Below are positions 36,453-46,245 of a stretch of 64,000 nucleotides of DNA, piece by piece (the first letter of the stretch is position 1; every line of letters starts with the position of its first letter). The notes below the pieces were generated by a model. That model did no database searches, was not told the origin of the DNA, and saw only the letters and a program-made list of their open reading frames with translations. The stretch comes from Sedimenticola hydrogenitrophicus. GTDB taxonomy: Bacteria > Pseudomonadota > Gammaproteobacteria > Chromatiales > Chromatiaceae. The stretch is taken from the NCBI RefSeq assembly GCF_025175675.1, contig NZ_JANIOA010000001.1, forward strand, positions 342,984 to 406,983, in the 5' to 3' direction. The translations under genes were made by a program, and so were the position numbers.

Positions 36453-38705
36453 CTACAACTCCACCTCGACCCGCTCCACCTTCTGGAAACCGCGCGGCAG
36501 CTTGTTGCCGCGGCGCCCCCGTTCGCCCTGGTAATGCTCCAGGTCGCTCAGCTTCAGGGTGATGAAGCGCTTGCCGGAGTGGGCGGTAAGGCGCCCCCCC
36601 TCGGGCACGCAGGCCACCGCCACCACGAACTCGATCCGATCCTCCACCCGCTTGGCGGGAATACCGATGATCTTGTTGCCCTTGCCGCGGCTCAGGGCCG
36701 GCAGTTCGGAGACCGGGAAGCAGAGCATCCGCCCCTCGTTGGTGACAGCCACCACCCGGTCATGTTCGCGGTCGCTCACCTGGACCGGATGCAGCACCCT
36801 GGCCCCCTTCGGCAGGGTCAGCAGCGCCTTGCCCGCCTTGTTCTTGGCGTACAGCTCCTTCAGTTGCACCAGGAAGCCGTAGCCGGCATCGGAGGCGACC
36901 AGGTACCACTGCTCGGGATCGCCGCCCAGCACCACGCTGAAGGTGGCGCCGCTGACCGGCGACAGGCGCCCGGTGAGGGGTTCGCCCTGGCTGCGCGCCG
37001 ACGGCAAGGTGTGGGCCGGCACCGAGTAGCTGCGCCCGCTGGAATCGATAAACACCGCCGCCTGGTTGCTGCGCAGATGGGCCGCATCCAGGAAACCGTC
37101 CCCGGCCTTGTAATTCAGGCTGCCGGGGTCGATGTCATGTCCCTTGGCGGCCCGCGCCCAGCCCTTCTCCGAGAGGATCACGGTGACCGGCTCGCTCGGC
37201 GCCAGATCGGTCTCGGCCAGGGCCTCGGCGGCCTGGCGCTCGACGATGGGCGAGCGCCGCGCATCGCCGTACTTCTCCGCATCCTCCTGGATCTCCTTGC
37301 GGATCAGGGTGGTCATGCGCTGTTTGGAACCGAGGGTCTTCTCCAGCCACTCCTGCTCCTTCGCCAGCTCATCCTGCTCGCCGCGGATCTTCATCTCCTC
37401 CAGCCGCGCCAACTGGCGCAGCTTGGTATCCAGGATGTAGTCGGCCTGCGGCTCGGTCAGGTCGAAGCGCTGCATCAGCACCGGCCTGGGCTCGTCCTCG
37501 CTACGGATGATGCGGATCACCTCATCCAGGTTGAGAAAGGCGACCAGCAGGCCATCCAGCAGGTGCAGCCGGTCGCGCACCTTGCCCAGGCGATATTCCA
37601 GACGGCGGCGCACGGTCTCGTAGCGGAACTCCAGCCACTCCCGGAGCAGGCGCAGCAGGTTCTTCACCTGGGGCTTGCCGTCGAGGCCGATCACATTCAT
37701 GTTGACCCGGTAGGTGCGTTCCAGATCGGTGCTGGCGAACAGGTGCGACATGAGCCGCTCCACGTCGACGCGGTTGGAGCGCGGCACGATCACCAGGCGG
37801 GTCGGGTTCTCGTGATCCGACTCGTCCCGCAGGTCCTCCACCATGGGCAGCTTCTTGGCCTGCATCTGCTGCGCGATCTGCTCCAGCACCTTGGCCCCGG
37901 AGACCTGGTGCGGCAGCGTCGTGATCACCACGTCGCCCTGCTCACGGATATAGCAGGCGCGCATGCGGATGCTGCCGCCGCCCGTTTCATAGATCTTCAG
38001 CAACTCCTCGCGCGGGGTGATGATCTCCGCCTCGGTGGGATAATCCGGTCCCTTGATATGTTCGCACAGCTCCTCCAGGGTGCTCTTGGGGCTCTCCAGC
38101 AGCCGGATACAGGCGCTCGCCACCTCGCGCAGATTGTGCGGCGGCACATCGGTGGCCATGCCCACGGCGATGCCGGTGGTGCCGTTGAGCAGCAGGTTGG
38201 GCAGGCGCGCCGGCAGCATGGCCGGCTCCTTCAGGGTGCCGTCGAAATTGGGCGCCCAGTCCACCGTGCCCTTGCCCAGCTCGGCGAGCAACACCTGGGC
38301 GTAGGGGGTGAGGCGCGCCTCGGTATAGCGCATGGCGGCGAACGACTTGGGATCGTCGGCGGAGCCCCAGTTGCCCTGCCCGTCCACCAGGGTGTAGCGG
38401 TAGGAGAAGGGCTGGGCCATCAGCACCATCGCCTCGTAACAGGCGGAATCGCCATGGGGGTGGAACTTGCCCAGCACGTCGCCCACGGTGCGGGCCGACT
38501 TCTTGTGCTTGGAACCGGCGGAAAGCCCCAGTTCCGACATGGCGTAGATGATACGCCGCTGCACCGGCTTCAGGCCGTCGCCGATAAAGGGCAGTGCCCG
38601 GTCGAGAATCACATACATGGAGTAGTCCAGGTACGCCTTCTCGGTAAACACCTTCAACGGCATCCGTTCGATGCCTTCGATACTCTGGTCGATTCCGCTG
38701 CTCAT
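36453..38705 (-). CDS. parC: DNA topoisomerase IV subunit A
   Basis: 750 residues with the breakage-reunion domain: [25 protein letters not shown] and the region [21 protein letters not shown], with the catalytic Tyr in [10 protein letters not shown]. The C-terminal pinwheel is shorter than in GyrA and lacks the GyrA box, as expected for ParC. Residues Ser and Glu of the quinolone-binding region (GDSACYEA) are the wild-type kind. parE is at 42032. Confidence 0.95.
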   Translation of the reverse strand: MSSGIDQSIEGIERMPLKVFTEKAYLDYSMYVILDRALPFIGDGLKPVQRRIIYAMSELGLSAGSKHKKSARTVGDVLGKFHPHGDSACYEAMVLMAQPFSYRYTLVDGQGNWGSADDPKSFAAMRYTEARLTPYAQVLLAELGKGTVDWAPNFDGTLKEPAMLPARLPNLLLNGTTGIAVGMATDVPPHNLREVASACIRLLESPKSTLEELCEHIKGPDYPTEAEIITPREELLKIYETGGGSIRMRACYIREQGDVVITTLPHQVSGAKVLEQIAQQMQAKKLPMVEDLRDESDHENPTRLVIVPRSNRVDVERLMSHLFASTDLERTYRVNMNVIGLDGKPQVKNLLRLLREWLEFRYETVRRRLEYRLGKVRDRLHLLDGLLVAFLNLDEVIRIIRSEDEPRPVLMQRFDLTEPQADYILDTKLRQLARLEEMKIRGEQDELAKEQEWLEKTLGSKQRMTTLIRKEIQEDAEKYGDARRSPIVERQAAEALAETDLAPSEPVTVILSEKGWARAAKGHDIDPGSLNYKAGDGFLDAAHLRSNQAAVFIDSSGRSYSVPAHTLPSARSQGEPLTGRLSPVSGATFSVVLGGDPEQWYLVASDAGYGFLVQLKELYAKNKAGKALLTLPKGARVLHPVQVSDREHDRVVAVTNEGRMLCFPVSELPALSRGKGNKIIGIPAKRVEDRIEFVVAVACVPEGGRLTAHSGKRFITLKLSDLEHYQGERGRRGNKLPRGFQKVERVEVEL

Positions 38706-38817
38706 ATCACCCTGTCAATTCGGTTACTGAAGATTGCACATGGAGGGAGGATCATACGAAAAGCGCCGCCGGATGTCACAGGGAGACTGCGCAATCCGCC
38801 GCCGGGCCGGGAGCAAC

Positions 38818-39062
38818 CGTAGGGTGGGCACGTTGTGTGTGCCCACGCTGCCATCCCACGTGACCAAATTCGCGTGGGCACAAAAGGCGTGCCCACCCTA
38901 CCTGACTGCCCGGGATGGTCGAACAACCTTCGGTACCCGCAACGCCTTCCCAACCCCAAACAGGAAAATCACCTTTGATCTCGCCAAGACGCAAAGCACG
39001 CCAAGGAATACCAACCCCCTATATTAACTTTGCGTGCTTGGCGCCCTTGGCGAGCATTGATT
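38818..39062. repeat. two intergenic inverted repeats (family H and a second type)
   Basis: In the 38706-39148 gap, CGTAGGGTGGGCACG (38819) pairs with CGTGCCCACCCTAC (ending about 38902). A second repeat has CTCGCCAAGACGCAAAGCACG (shortened) pairing with CGTGCTTGGCGCCCTTGGCGAG (shortened) at about 38977-39055. No gene is seen in this gap. Confidence 0.6.
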
Positions 39063-39066
39063 GTGC

Positions 39067-39139
39067 GGGGTCGGAGTCAAGCCGCGTATGTCAGGGAATC
39101 GGTTGATTCATTTCGGCCGGCTTGACTCCGACCCCTGCG
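39067..39139. repeat. hairpin family G, copy 1
   Basis: GGGGTCGGAGTCAAGCCG at the left and CGGCTTGACTCCGACCCC at the right form a long stem, just beyond the 3' end of the hemolysin III gene. Related hairpins are at 47284-47362 and 47873-47944, and a degenerate one at about 39846-39890. Confidence 0.75.
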
Positions 39140-39148
39140 ATATCGAAA

Positions 39149-39826
39149 TCAACGGGGGATCGTCAGCCAATAAGTGTCGGGTATGACATAAAACAGCACG
39201 GCGAAGAAGTGGAAGATACTGCCGGCCAGCACGAACAGGTGCCACACCGCGTGATGGTAGGCCAGCCGCTCCCAGGCGTAGAAGATCACCCCCAGGGAGT
39301 AGAACAGACCGCCGATCACCAGCAGGGTCAGCCCCTCGAGCCCGATGGCCTCCAGCATCGGCTTGATCGCCGCCAGTGCCAGCCAGCCGAGGCCAAGGTA
39401 CAGCGCCAGGGAGACCCTCTGGTAGCGCTGTTCGGTAAACAGCTCGAAGATCATGCCGACGATGGCGATGCTCCAGACGGTGCCAAACAGCCACCAGCCC
39501 CAGCTCTCGCGCATGCTGACCAGGGCAAACGGGGTATAGGTGCCGGCAATGAGCAGAAAGATGGTGGCATGGTCGATCTGGCGCAGAATCCGCTTCGCCC
39601 GGGGATGGGGAATGCTGTGGTAGAGCGTCGAGGCGGTGTAGCAGAGGATCAGGGTGGCGCCATAAATACTGCTGCTGGTGATGTGCCAGGCGTTGCCGTA
39701 GCGCGTGGCGAAGGCCACCAGCACCGCCAGCCCGGCGATACTCAGGGCGGCGCCGATGCCGTGGGTTACCGCGTGGGCGATCTCCTCACCCAGGCTGTAC
39801 TCCGATGTGAGCGATTCCGAAGCCAT
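39149..39826 (-). CDS. hemolysin III family (TrhA/YqfA-like) membrane protein
   Basis: 225 residues with seven membrane helices. Conserved family residues: EEIAHAVTHGIGA, CYTASTLYHSIPH, RQIDHATIFLLIAGTYTPF and the C-terminal HHAVWHLFVLAGSIFHFFAV. The histidines form a metal site in this PAQR-related family. Despite the name, the role is in membrane lipid homeostasis in E. coli. ATG 39826 follows GAGGTG; the frame has a GTG nine bases upstream. Confidence 0.9.
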   Translation of the reverse strand: MASESLTSEYSLGEEIAHAVTHGIGAALSIAGLAVLVAFATRYGNAWHITSSSIYGATLILCYTASTLYHSIPHPRAKRILRQIDHATIFLLIAGTYTPFALVSMRESWGWWLFGTVWSIAIVGMIFELFTEQRYQRVSLALYLGLGWLALAAIKPMLEAIGLEGLTLLVIGGLFYSLGVIFYAWERLAYHHAVWHLFVLAGSIFHFFAVLFYVIPDTYWLTIPR

Positions 39827-40087
39827 GGCAATCACCTCTATATCTATGGAGCGGAGTCAAAACCTGCCGGGAACGGCCGGTTGACTCCAGGGCGGCATTA
39901 AATCAAGTGTTCGTTTCAGGATGGTCCGGGCCACCGCGACTGTCAAGGTCGATGGAACCGGTACGCTGCCGGTTGCTGTTTGACGCCACGGGCTGAATAA
40001 TAGTTTCATTCGAGGAGTGGTGCAGGGATGCACCGTTTACGGACCTGAGGATGGAATCAATCACGTTACCCGCAGGAGCCCTACGGC

Positions 40088-41383
40088 TTGAACAGATTCC
40101 ATACATGGGCCGCCGAACGACTGGCCGGGCCCCTGCTGTTCCTGATGGTGCTGTTCTCGATCCTGCACGGCCTGTGGGCCGGATTCCCGGCTTATGCGGC
40201 CGGCGGGTTGGGTTGGTTGGCGGCACTGCTGCTGGCCACCACGATCAACACGGTGCAGCGTATCCAGGTGATCGCCATGCTGTTGGTGGGCGGTGGCGGG
40301 CTGCTCTGGGGCCTGCTTGCCGCTACGCCGGTACCGGTGGCCAAGGCGCTCAGCGCCAACCAGGCGATGCTGGCGATGCTCGCGTCGGTCAGCTTTCTGC
40401 GCCTGATCACCCAGCCGGCCGTCTGTGACGAGGCCCTGCCCCAGGGCGGGCGGCCACTCTGGCGTACCCTGTTCGGGGTCCATTTCCTCGGCGCCGTGAT
40501 CAATATGTCGTCCATTGTGATCATCGGTGACCGGCTCTCCGCCAACCGGCCCCTGACGCCGCAGCAGGCGTGCGTGCTGTCACGCGGCTTTGCCATGGCG
40601 GCCTGCTGGTCGCCGTTCTTCGCCGCCATGGGTATCGCCCTCTCCAACGCCCCCGGCGCGCAGCTGACCACGCTCTCCACGGTGGGCTTTCCGGTGGCCA
40701 TGCTGGGGCTGTTGCTGAGCGGCTGGGAACTGACCCGCAACGGCCGCGCCGACGGCTTCCACGGCTATCCGATGCAGTTCAGTGCCTTGTGGCTGCCGGG
40801 CCTGCTGGCGCTGCTGCTGATGCTGCTGCACCACGCCTGGCCGGCCATCCCGATCCTGACCCTGATCTCGGCGCTGTCGCTGACGGTCACGCTGTTGCTG
40901 CTGCTATTGCGGCATGGGCGTGCGGGGGTCAGAGCCTATCATCAGCACATCCGGGTCGGCCTGCCACGCATGTCGGGTGAGCTGCTGCTGTTTCTCGCCG
41001 CGGGGGTGCTGGCCACCGGCATCACCACGGCGATTCAGGCCAGTCAGCTGGAGGTGGATGTGCAGCGCTTCGCTGCCGCCGAGGCGGGCCTGTTGTTGCT
41101 GGCGATGGTAGCGGCCTCGGTGATCGGTATCCATCCGGTGATCAGCATCGCCACCGCCGGGGGCATCCTCTCCCCCCTGGGGGTCGATCCCAACCTGCTC
41201 GGCATCACCTTTCTGCTGAGCTGGGCGATCGGCGTCTGCACCACCCCCTTCTCCGGCCTGCATCTGACCATCCAGGGGCGCTATCACATCAACGCCTTGA
41301 GCCTGCTGCGCATGAACGCGGGCTTCGCACTGGTGATGCTGGGAGTTTCCACACTTGCACTCCACCTCTACGCTGGCCGCTGA
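40088..41383 (+). CDS. polytopic membrane protein of unknown function (transporter-like)
   Basis: 431 residues with about 11-12 hydrophobic segments and few charged residues. Internal conserved-looking loops are CVLSRGFAMAACWSPFFAAM and IGIHPVISIATAGGILSPL, then TTPFSGLHLTIQGRYHI. The second half resembles secondary transporters with re-entrant hairpins (ion transporter superfamily), but no substrate can be assigned. The start is TTG 40088 with AGGAG about nine bases upstream; no ATG fits. It is convergent with the CNP1-like gene, 18 bases apart. Confidence 0.72.
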   Translation: MNRFHTWAAERLAGPLLFLMVLFSILHGLWAGFPAYAAGGLGWLAALLLATTINTVQRIQVIAMLLVGGGGLLWGLLAATPVPVAKALSANQAMLAMLASVSFLRLITQPAVCDEALPQGGRPLWRTLFGVHFLGAVINMSSIVIIGDRLSANRPLTPQQACVLSRGFAMAACWSPFFAAMGIALSNAPGAQLTTLSTVGFPVAMLGLLLSGWELTRNGRADGFHGYPMQFSALWLPGLLALLLMLLHHAWPAIPILTLISALSLTVTLLLLLLRHGRAGVRAYHQHIRVGLPRMSGELLLFLAAGVLATGITTAIQASQLEVDVQRFAAAEAGLLLLAMVAASVIGIHPVISIATAGGILSPLGVDPNLLGITFLLSWAIGVCTTPFSGLHLTIQGRYHINALSLLRMNAGFALVMLGVSTLALHLYAGR

Positions 41384-41401
41384 CGCGCGGTCGTCACCGG
41401 C

Positions 41402-41998
41402 TCAGCGGAATCCCGATTCGAGCGCCTGCGGCCGGCCGTACTTCAGCTCGGAGATGATCTTGTCCGCGCTCAGGTCGAGGATGCGGATATTGCAGAAATA
41501 GAACTCCTGCAGATCCTTGCGGTAGCGGGTGTAATCGTTGTCGAGGATGGATTTCCACTCGATCTTGCGCGGCCTGACGAACTTGTTCTTGCCGTTGCCG
41601 AAGGCATAGGTCTTGAACTCCCGGGTGGTGCAGCGCATGCCCTCGAAGGCGACATTTTTGGCTCCGGTGCGGGACTTGATCACCACTGTGTAACGCACGA
41701 TCCCGTCCGCCTCGGTGTAACTGAGGGACTTGGCGTCGATGAAATACTGGAACGCGGCATTGGGCCGGGTAACCTGGAATTCCAGCAGGTCGTCATCCGC
41801 CGGGAAGTCGGGGAGCTCCGTGTTCAGCTCCTGCCACTCGTACTCCTCCACGTTGGGGTTGACCGAGTCATGGGGATCATAGAAATTGCTGTCGCCCTTA
41901 CGGGCAGTCATGGGACTATTGCTGTCCGCAGCCTGCGCCAGCGTTAGCGCTCCCCAAAACACTACTGCAATCAATACCGCAAACCTGTTCATTGCCAT
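41402..41998 (-). CDS. CNP1-like family exported protein
   Basis: 198 residues. The signal peptide ends near AQAADSN. The mature part has the CNP1-like pattern WQELNTELPDFPADDDLLEF, QYFIDAKSLSYTEADGIVRY and AKNVAFEGMRCTTREFKTYA, with two Cys. The family is periplasmic and uncharacterised. It follows parE by 33 bases on the same strand and may be co-transcribed with it. Confidence 0.82.
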   Translation of the reverse strand: MAMNRFAVLIAVVFWGALTLAQAADSNSPMTARKGDSNFYDPHDSVNPNVEEYEWQELNTELPDFPADDDLLEFQVTRPNAAFQYFIDAKSLSYTEADGIVRYTVVIKSRTGAKNVAFEGMRCTTREFKTYAFGNGKNKFVRPRKIEWKSILDNDYTRYRKDLQEFYFCNIRILDLSADKIISELKYGRPQALESGFR

Positions 41999-42031
41999 AA
42001 CTCCACCCTGTTCACGCCACCCGGCCCAGAC

Positions 42032-43921
42032 TCACACCTCGGCCAGATCGCCCTTCTCCTGTAACCACGCCTTGCGGTCCGAAGCCCGCTTCTTCGCCAA
42101 TAACATATCCAGCATGCCATTGGTGTCATCCCCGGCATCAATGGTGAGCTGCACCAGGCGCCGGGTATCCGGATCGATCGTGGTCTCGCGCAGCTGCAGC
42201 GGGTTCATCTCACCCAGCCCCTTGAAGCGTTGGACACTCACCTTGCCGGTCAGTTTCTCAGCAGCGATGCGGTCCAGCACCCCCTGACGCTCGGAGTCGT
42301 CCAGGGCGTAAAAGATATGCTTGCCCACGTCGATGCGGTAGAGCGGCGGCATCGCCACATAGACATGCCCCTCCTGCACCAGCTTGCGGAAATGACGCAG
42401 GAACAGGGCGCACAGCAGGGTGGCGATATGGGCGCCGTCCGAGTCGGCATCGGCCAGGATACAGACCTTGCCGAAGCGCAGCTTGCCGAGGTCATCCGAA
42501 CCCGGCTCCACGCCGATCGCCACCGAGATATCATGCACCTCCTGGGAGGCCAGCACCTCGGCCGAGTCCACCTCCCAGGTGTTGAGGATCTTGCCGCGCA
42601 GCGGCATGATCGCCTGGAACTCCCGGTCCCGCGCCTGCTTGGCGGAACCGCCGGCGGAGTCGCCCTCCACCAGGAACAGCTCGCTGCGGGTGGTATCGAC
42701 GGTGCTGCAGTCGGCCAGTTTGCCCGGCAGCGCCGGTCCCTGGGTCACCTTTTTGCGCAGCACCTTGCGTCCCGCCCGCAGCCGCGACTGGGCGGCATTG
42801 ATCGCCATGTCGGCAATGCGCTCACCGGCATCGGTATGCTGGTTCAGCCACAGGCTGAAGGCGTCTTTCACCACCCCGGAGACAAAGGCCGCGCACTCGC
42901 GGGAGGAGAGGCGCTCCTTGGTCTGGCCGGAGAACTGGGGATCGGACAGTTTCACCGAGAGGATATAGCAGCAGCGGTTCCACACATCCTCCGGCGCCAG
43001 CTTGACTCCGCGCGGCAGCAGGTTGCGGAATTCACAGAACTCGCGCACCGCGTCGGTGAGGCCGGAACGCAGACCGTTGACGTGGGTGCCGCCCAGGGCG
43101 GTGGGAATCAGGTTGACATAGCTCTCGGTCACCGCCTCACCGCCCTCCGGCAGCCACACCACCGCCCAGTCGGCGGCCTCGGTATTGCCCGACATGGAAC
43201 CGACGAACGGCGGTTCCGGCAACAGTTCCAGGCCCTGCAGGGCGTCCAGCAGATAGTCCTGCAGGCCGTCCTCGTAGTACCACTCATAGTGGTCGCCACT
43301 GTGCTCATCCAGGAACAGTACCTTGAGACCGGGACAGAGCACCGCCTTGGCGCGCAGCACATGCAGCAGCTGACGCACCGAGAACTTGCCCGAATCGAAA
43401 TACTTGGCGTCCGGCCAGAAACGCAGCCGGGTGCCGGTGTTGTTCTTGCCGACCCGGCCCACCTCTTCCAGATCGGACGCCTTGTGGCCGTCGGCAAAGG
43501 CCATGTTGTACTCGGCCCCGCCGCGCTTGACCCAGATCTCCAGATGCCTGGAGAGGGCATTCACCACCGACACGCCGACGCCGTGCAGACCGCCGGAGAA
43601 CTGGTAGTTCTTGTTGGAGAACTTGCCGCCGGCATGCAGTTTGGTGAGGATCACCTCGACCCCGGGCAGCCCCTGCTGCGGGTGGATATCCACCGGCATG
43701 CCCCGGCCGTCGTCCTGTACCTGCAGCGAGCCATCCTTGAACAGGGTCACCTCGATGGTGGTGGCGTGACCGGCGACCGCCTCGTCCACGCTGTTGTCGA
43801 TCACCTCCTGGGCGAGATGATTGGGGCGCGTGGTGTCGGTGTACATGCCGGGGCGCTTGCGCACCGGCTCCAGGCCGCTCAGCACCTCAATGGCGGAAGC
43901 GTCGTAAGAACTGCTGCTCAT
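42032..43921 (-). CDS. parE: DNA topoisomerase IV subunit B
   Basis: 629-residue GHKL ATPase subunit: GLEPVRKRPGMYTDT, EVIDNSVDEAVAG (Mg-binding Asn), GRGMPVDIHPQ, GGLHGVGVSVVNALS. The Toprim domain has ELFLVEGDSAGGSAKQARDR and ILADADSDGAHI. ATG 43921 is the family start (MSSSSYDASAIEVLSGLEPV); upstream codons to 43978 are not used. Confidence 0.96.
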   Translation of the reverse strand: MSSSSYDASAIEVLSGLEPVRKRPGMYTDTTRPNHLAQEVIDNSVDEAVAGHATTIEVTLFKDGSLQVQDDGRGMPVDIHPQQGLPGVEVILTKLHAGGKFSNKNYQFSGGLHGVGVSVVNALSRHLEIWVKRGGAEYNMAFADGHKASDLEEVGRVGKNNTGTRLRFWPDAKYFDSGKFSVRQLLHVLRAKAVLCPGLKVLFLDEHSGDHYEWYYEDGLQDYLLDALQGLELLPEPPFVGSMSGNTEAADWAVVWLPEGGEAVTESYVNLIPTALGGTHVNGLRSGLTDAVREFCEFRNLLPRGVKLAPEDVWNRCCYILSVKLSDPQFSGQTKERLSSRECAAFVSGVVKDAFSLWLNQHTDAGERIADMAINAAQSRLRAGRKVLRKKVTQGPALPGKLADCSTVDTTRSELFLVEGDSAGGSAKQARDREFQAIMPLRGKILNTWEVDSAEVLASQEVHDISVAIGVEPGSDDLGKLRFGKVCILADADSDGAHIATLLCALFLRHFRKLVQEGHVYVAMPPLYRIDVGKHIFYALDDSERQGVLDRIAAEKLTGKVSVQRFKGLGEMNPLQLRETTIDPDTRRLVQLTIDAGDDTNGMLDMLLAKKRASDRKAWLQEKGDLAEV

Positions 43922-44095
43922 GGATAAAAAAACCTGCCTGATTGACTCACGATGGGCCCAGAGTTTACACGCCCCCACGGTGCTATGCGAGGGGCTGGGC
44001 GAGAGGCTGGGGGGGCGCCCGGAAGCGGGTGCCGATTGACCGCCACCCCTCCTCTGGTTAAGGTTTACCTATTTACAGCCACAACGAGCCGCACC

Positions 44096-44350
44096 GTGCC
44101 GAAAAAAGAATCCGCAAAAACTGAACCCAACGCACCTTCGTTCGAACAGGCCCTGAGCGAACTGGAGTCCCTGGTGGAGACCATGGAACAGGGCGACCTC
44201 TCCCTGGAGGAGTCCCTCAAGTCCTTTGAGCGGGGCGTCGCCCTCACCCGCACCTGCCAGCAGGCCCTGAAGGAGGCGGAACAGAAGATCCAGATTCTCA
44301 CCGACCAGCGCATCGACGCCGAGCCGGAACCCTTTGACCGTGACGACTGA
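44096..44350 (+). CDS. xseB: exodeoxyribonuclease VII small subunit
   Basis: 84 residues with the XseB pattern: [56 protein letters not shown] start is inferred because it gives the family length and no ATG precedes the domain. ispA begins within its last codons, the usual order. Confidence 0.93.
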   Translation: MPKKESAKTEPNAPSFEQALSELESLVETMEQGDLSLEESLKSFERGVALTRTCQQALKEAEQKIQILTDQRIDAEPEPFDRDD

Positions 44351-45242
44351 ATCCGCCCTCAAGCAGTACCTGGAACAGTGCCAGCAGCGGGTGGATGCCG
44401 CCCTGGAACAGCAACTGCCCGCCGACAGCATCCAGCCGCAGCGGCTGCACCAGGCGATGCGCTACGCCACCCTGAACGGCGGCAAACGGATCCGCCCCAT
44501 GCTGGTCTATGCGGCCGGTGCCGCGCTCGGGGTGGCGTCGGAAGCGCTGGATGGCGCGGCCTGCGCGGTGGAACTGATCCACGCCTACTCGCTGATCCAC
44601 GATGACCTGCCGGCCATGGATGACGACGACCTGCGGCGCGGCCGCCCCACCTGTCACAAGGCGTTCGACGAGGCCACCACGATCCTCGCCGGCGACGCCC
44701 TGCAGACCCTCGCCTTCAAGGTATTGTGCCGGGAGGAGAGCGCCCCCTTCAGCGCGGATATTCGGTTGGCCATGCTGGAGGCCCTGGCCAACGCCAGCGG
44801 CTCACGCGGCATGGCCGGCGGCCAGGCCCTGGACCTGGCGGCGGTTGGCCGGCAGATCGACCTGGCCCAGTTGGAGAATATGCATATCCACAAGACCGGT
44901 GCGCTGATCCACGCCAGCGTGCGCCTGGGCTGCCTGGCCGCGCCCGCCGCCGATCCGCAACAGGTCCATCGGCTGGAGCACTACGCCAACTGCATCGGCC
45001 TCGCCTTCCAGGTGCAGGACGATATTCTCGATGTCGAAGGGGACACCGAAACCCTCGGCAAGACCCAGGGCAAGGACCAGGCCAACGGCAAGCCCACCTA
45101 CCCCTCGCTAATCGGCCTCAAGGGGGCCAAGGAGCTGGCGCAGAGCCTGCGCCAGGACGCCCTGGACAGTCTCGCGGCCCTGGACCGGCAAGCCGATCCG
45201 CTGCGCTGGCTGGCCGATTACATCGTCAACCGCGACGTCTGA
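44340..45242 (+). CDS. ispA: (2E,6E)-farnesyl diphosphate synthase
   Basis: About 300 residues. The two Asp-rich motifs for Mg-diphosphate binding are [20 protein letters not shown] and [25 protein letters not shown] and the [10 protein letters not shown] segment are typical. It condenses IPP with DMAPP and GPP for quinone and undecaprenyl lipid synthesis. The start is GTG 44340 or TTG 44334, both overlapping xseB. dxs, the usual next gene, does not follow. Confidence 0.94.
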   Translation: MTTESALKQYLEQCQQRVDAALEQQLPADSIQPQRLHQAMRYATLNGGKRIRPMLVYAAGAALGVASEALDGAACAVELIHAYSLIHDDLPAMDDDDLRRGRPTCHKAFDEATTILAGDALQTLAFKVLCREESAPFSADIRLAMLEALANASGSRGMAGGQALDLAAVGRQIDLAQLENMHIHKTGALIHASVRLGCLAAPAADPQQVHRLEHYANCIGLAFQVQDDILDVEGDTETLGKTQGKDQANGKPTYPSLIGLKGAKELAQSLRQDALDSLAALDRQADPLRWLADYIVNRDV

Positions 45243-45304
45243 GCCGACACCAGAAAGCTCTATATTCCAGGTGTAGGGGCGCTCAGAGGGGGTCGCTCAG
45301 TCCC

Positions 45305-45388
45305 GTAGGTTGGGGTGAGGAACGAACCCCAACATCATGGCACACACATAAACCCCGTTGGGGTTCGCAGGCTCAACCCAACCTACAC
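45305..45388. repeat. intergenic palindrome family F
   Basis: GTAGGTTGGGGTGAGGAACG at the left and CTCAACCCAACCTAC at the right, with AACCCCAAC/GTTGGGGTT inside. It lies between convergent ispA and the hydrogenase operon end, and is related to 36320-36405. Confidence 0.65.
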
Positions 45389-45439
45389 ACTGCCCTTCAT
45401 TCGCACCGCATCGACTGCCGGGCAACCACGGGGTGGCCC

Positions 45440-46030
45440 CTACGACAGCCCGGTGAGCAGCTCGCGCCGGGTCAGCGGGGTTTCCAGACGCTCGGACAGG
45501 GTCGGTCCCTCGTCGGACGGGGTGGTCTCTGCCATCGCCTCCGTCACCGGCGCATCCCCGCCCCACGCCTCGGCGATCTCCCGGCTGTGGGTCGAGACCC
45601 CGGAACGGTTCTCCTCCCGCATCATACCGCGCATGATCTCCCCGGCCGTCGCCACCGCCAGTTCCTGGGAGTCGAACGGCTGCATGGGTGAGAACAGGGA
45701 ACAGGCCTGGTAGCGACCCTGATTGTGAGCAAGCGCCGGCTCCTCGGCGACGATGAATTCGTACAGGCCGGAGGGGAAGGCGTGACTGATCTTCTCCCCC
45801 GGTCGCCGTTCGGCGAGGCGGCCGTCCTCCCCTTCACCCAGCAGGATCAGGTTCATGAACCAGGGGGTGATCAGCACCCCCAACTGGTAGCCGTTCCAGG
45901 GCCTGAAGCCGACCGCCTGGACCCGCAGGGCCGGGTTGAGGATCGGCACCCCGACCATGCGGGACTTTTCGATGTGGCGGAACAGCCCTTCCAGGCGGAG
46001 CACCTCGACCGGCCGCTCGGCCCGGCTCAT
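45440..46030 (-). CDS. hupJ: [NiFe]-hydrogenase assembly chaperone HupJ/HybE
   Basis: 196 residues. The N-terminal two-thirds match the HybE/HupJ family: VGVPILNPALRVQAVGFRPW, GVLITPWFMNLILLG, SGLYEFIVAEEPALAHNQGRY, YQACSLFSPM. The family assists maturation of the small or large subunit before Tat export. The C-terminal 70 residues are poorly conserved and probably disordered. The start overlaps the rubredoxin stop as ATGA. It is the last gene of the hup operon. Confidence 0.88.
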   Translation of the reverse strand: MSRAERPVEVLRLEGLFRHIEKSRMVGVPILNPALRVQAVGFRPWNGYQLGVLITPWFMNLILLGEGEDGRLAERRPGEKISHAFPSGLYEFIVAEEPALAHNQGRYQACSLFSPMQPFDSQELAVATAGEIMRGMMREENRSGVSTHSREIAEAWGGDAPVTEAMAETTPSDEGPTLSERLETPLTRRELLTGLS

Positions 46031-46245
46031 GGCATCACCATGAAATCGTCCTTGCGGCCGTCGCAGTTGGGGCAACTCCAGTCGTCGGGCAGCCTGGAGA
46101 AGGGCGTCCCCGGAGGGATCTGCCAGTAGCTATCGCCCTCGGCCGGGTCGTAGAGATACCAGCAGATCTTGCACTCCAGCCGCGATGTATCACTCAGCTT
46201 GGCCGCACAGCCGCCGTAGGAGCCGGCAAAAAAGGCCGCACTCAC
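46027..46245 (-). CDS. hupI: rubredoxin HupI
   Basis: 72 residues. The two CxxC iron-binding pairs are ECKICWYLYDPAEGD and WSCPNCDGRKDDF, with the rubredoxin PPGTPFSRLPDDW between. HupI-type rubredoxins protect or assist the small-subunit clusters during maturation under oxygen. The start is GTG 46245, overlapping the hupH stop as GTGA; the frame stays open upstream but that part lies inside hupH. Confidence 0.93.
   Translation of the reverse strand: MSAAFFAGSYGGCAAKLSDTSRLECKICWYLYDPAEGDSYWQIPPGTPFSRLPDDWSCPNCDGRKDDFMVMP

Noticed and set aside
36447..38822. A 791-codon open frame antisense to parC
   Set aside because: It has no family features, is His/Gln/Leu-rich as expected of an antisense frame in GC-rich DNA, and lies wholly over the intact parC.
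42230..43927. A 565-codon open frame antisense to parE
   Set aside because: Same reason: composition of a shadow frame, no domains, complete overlap with parE.
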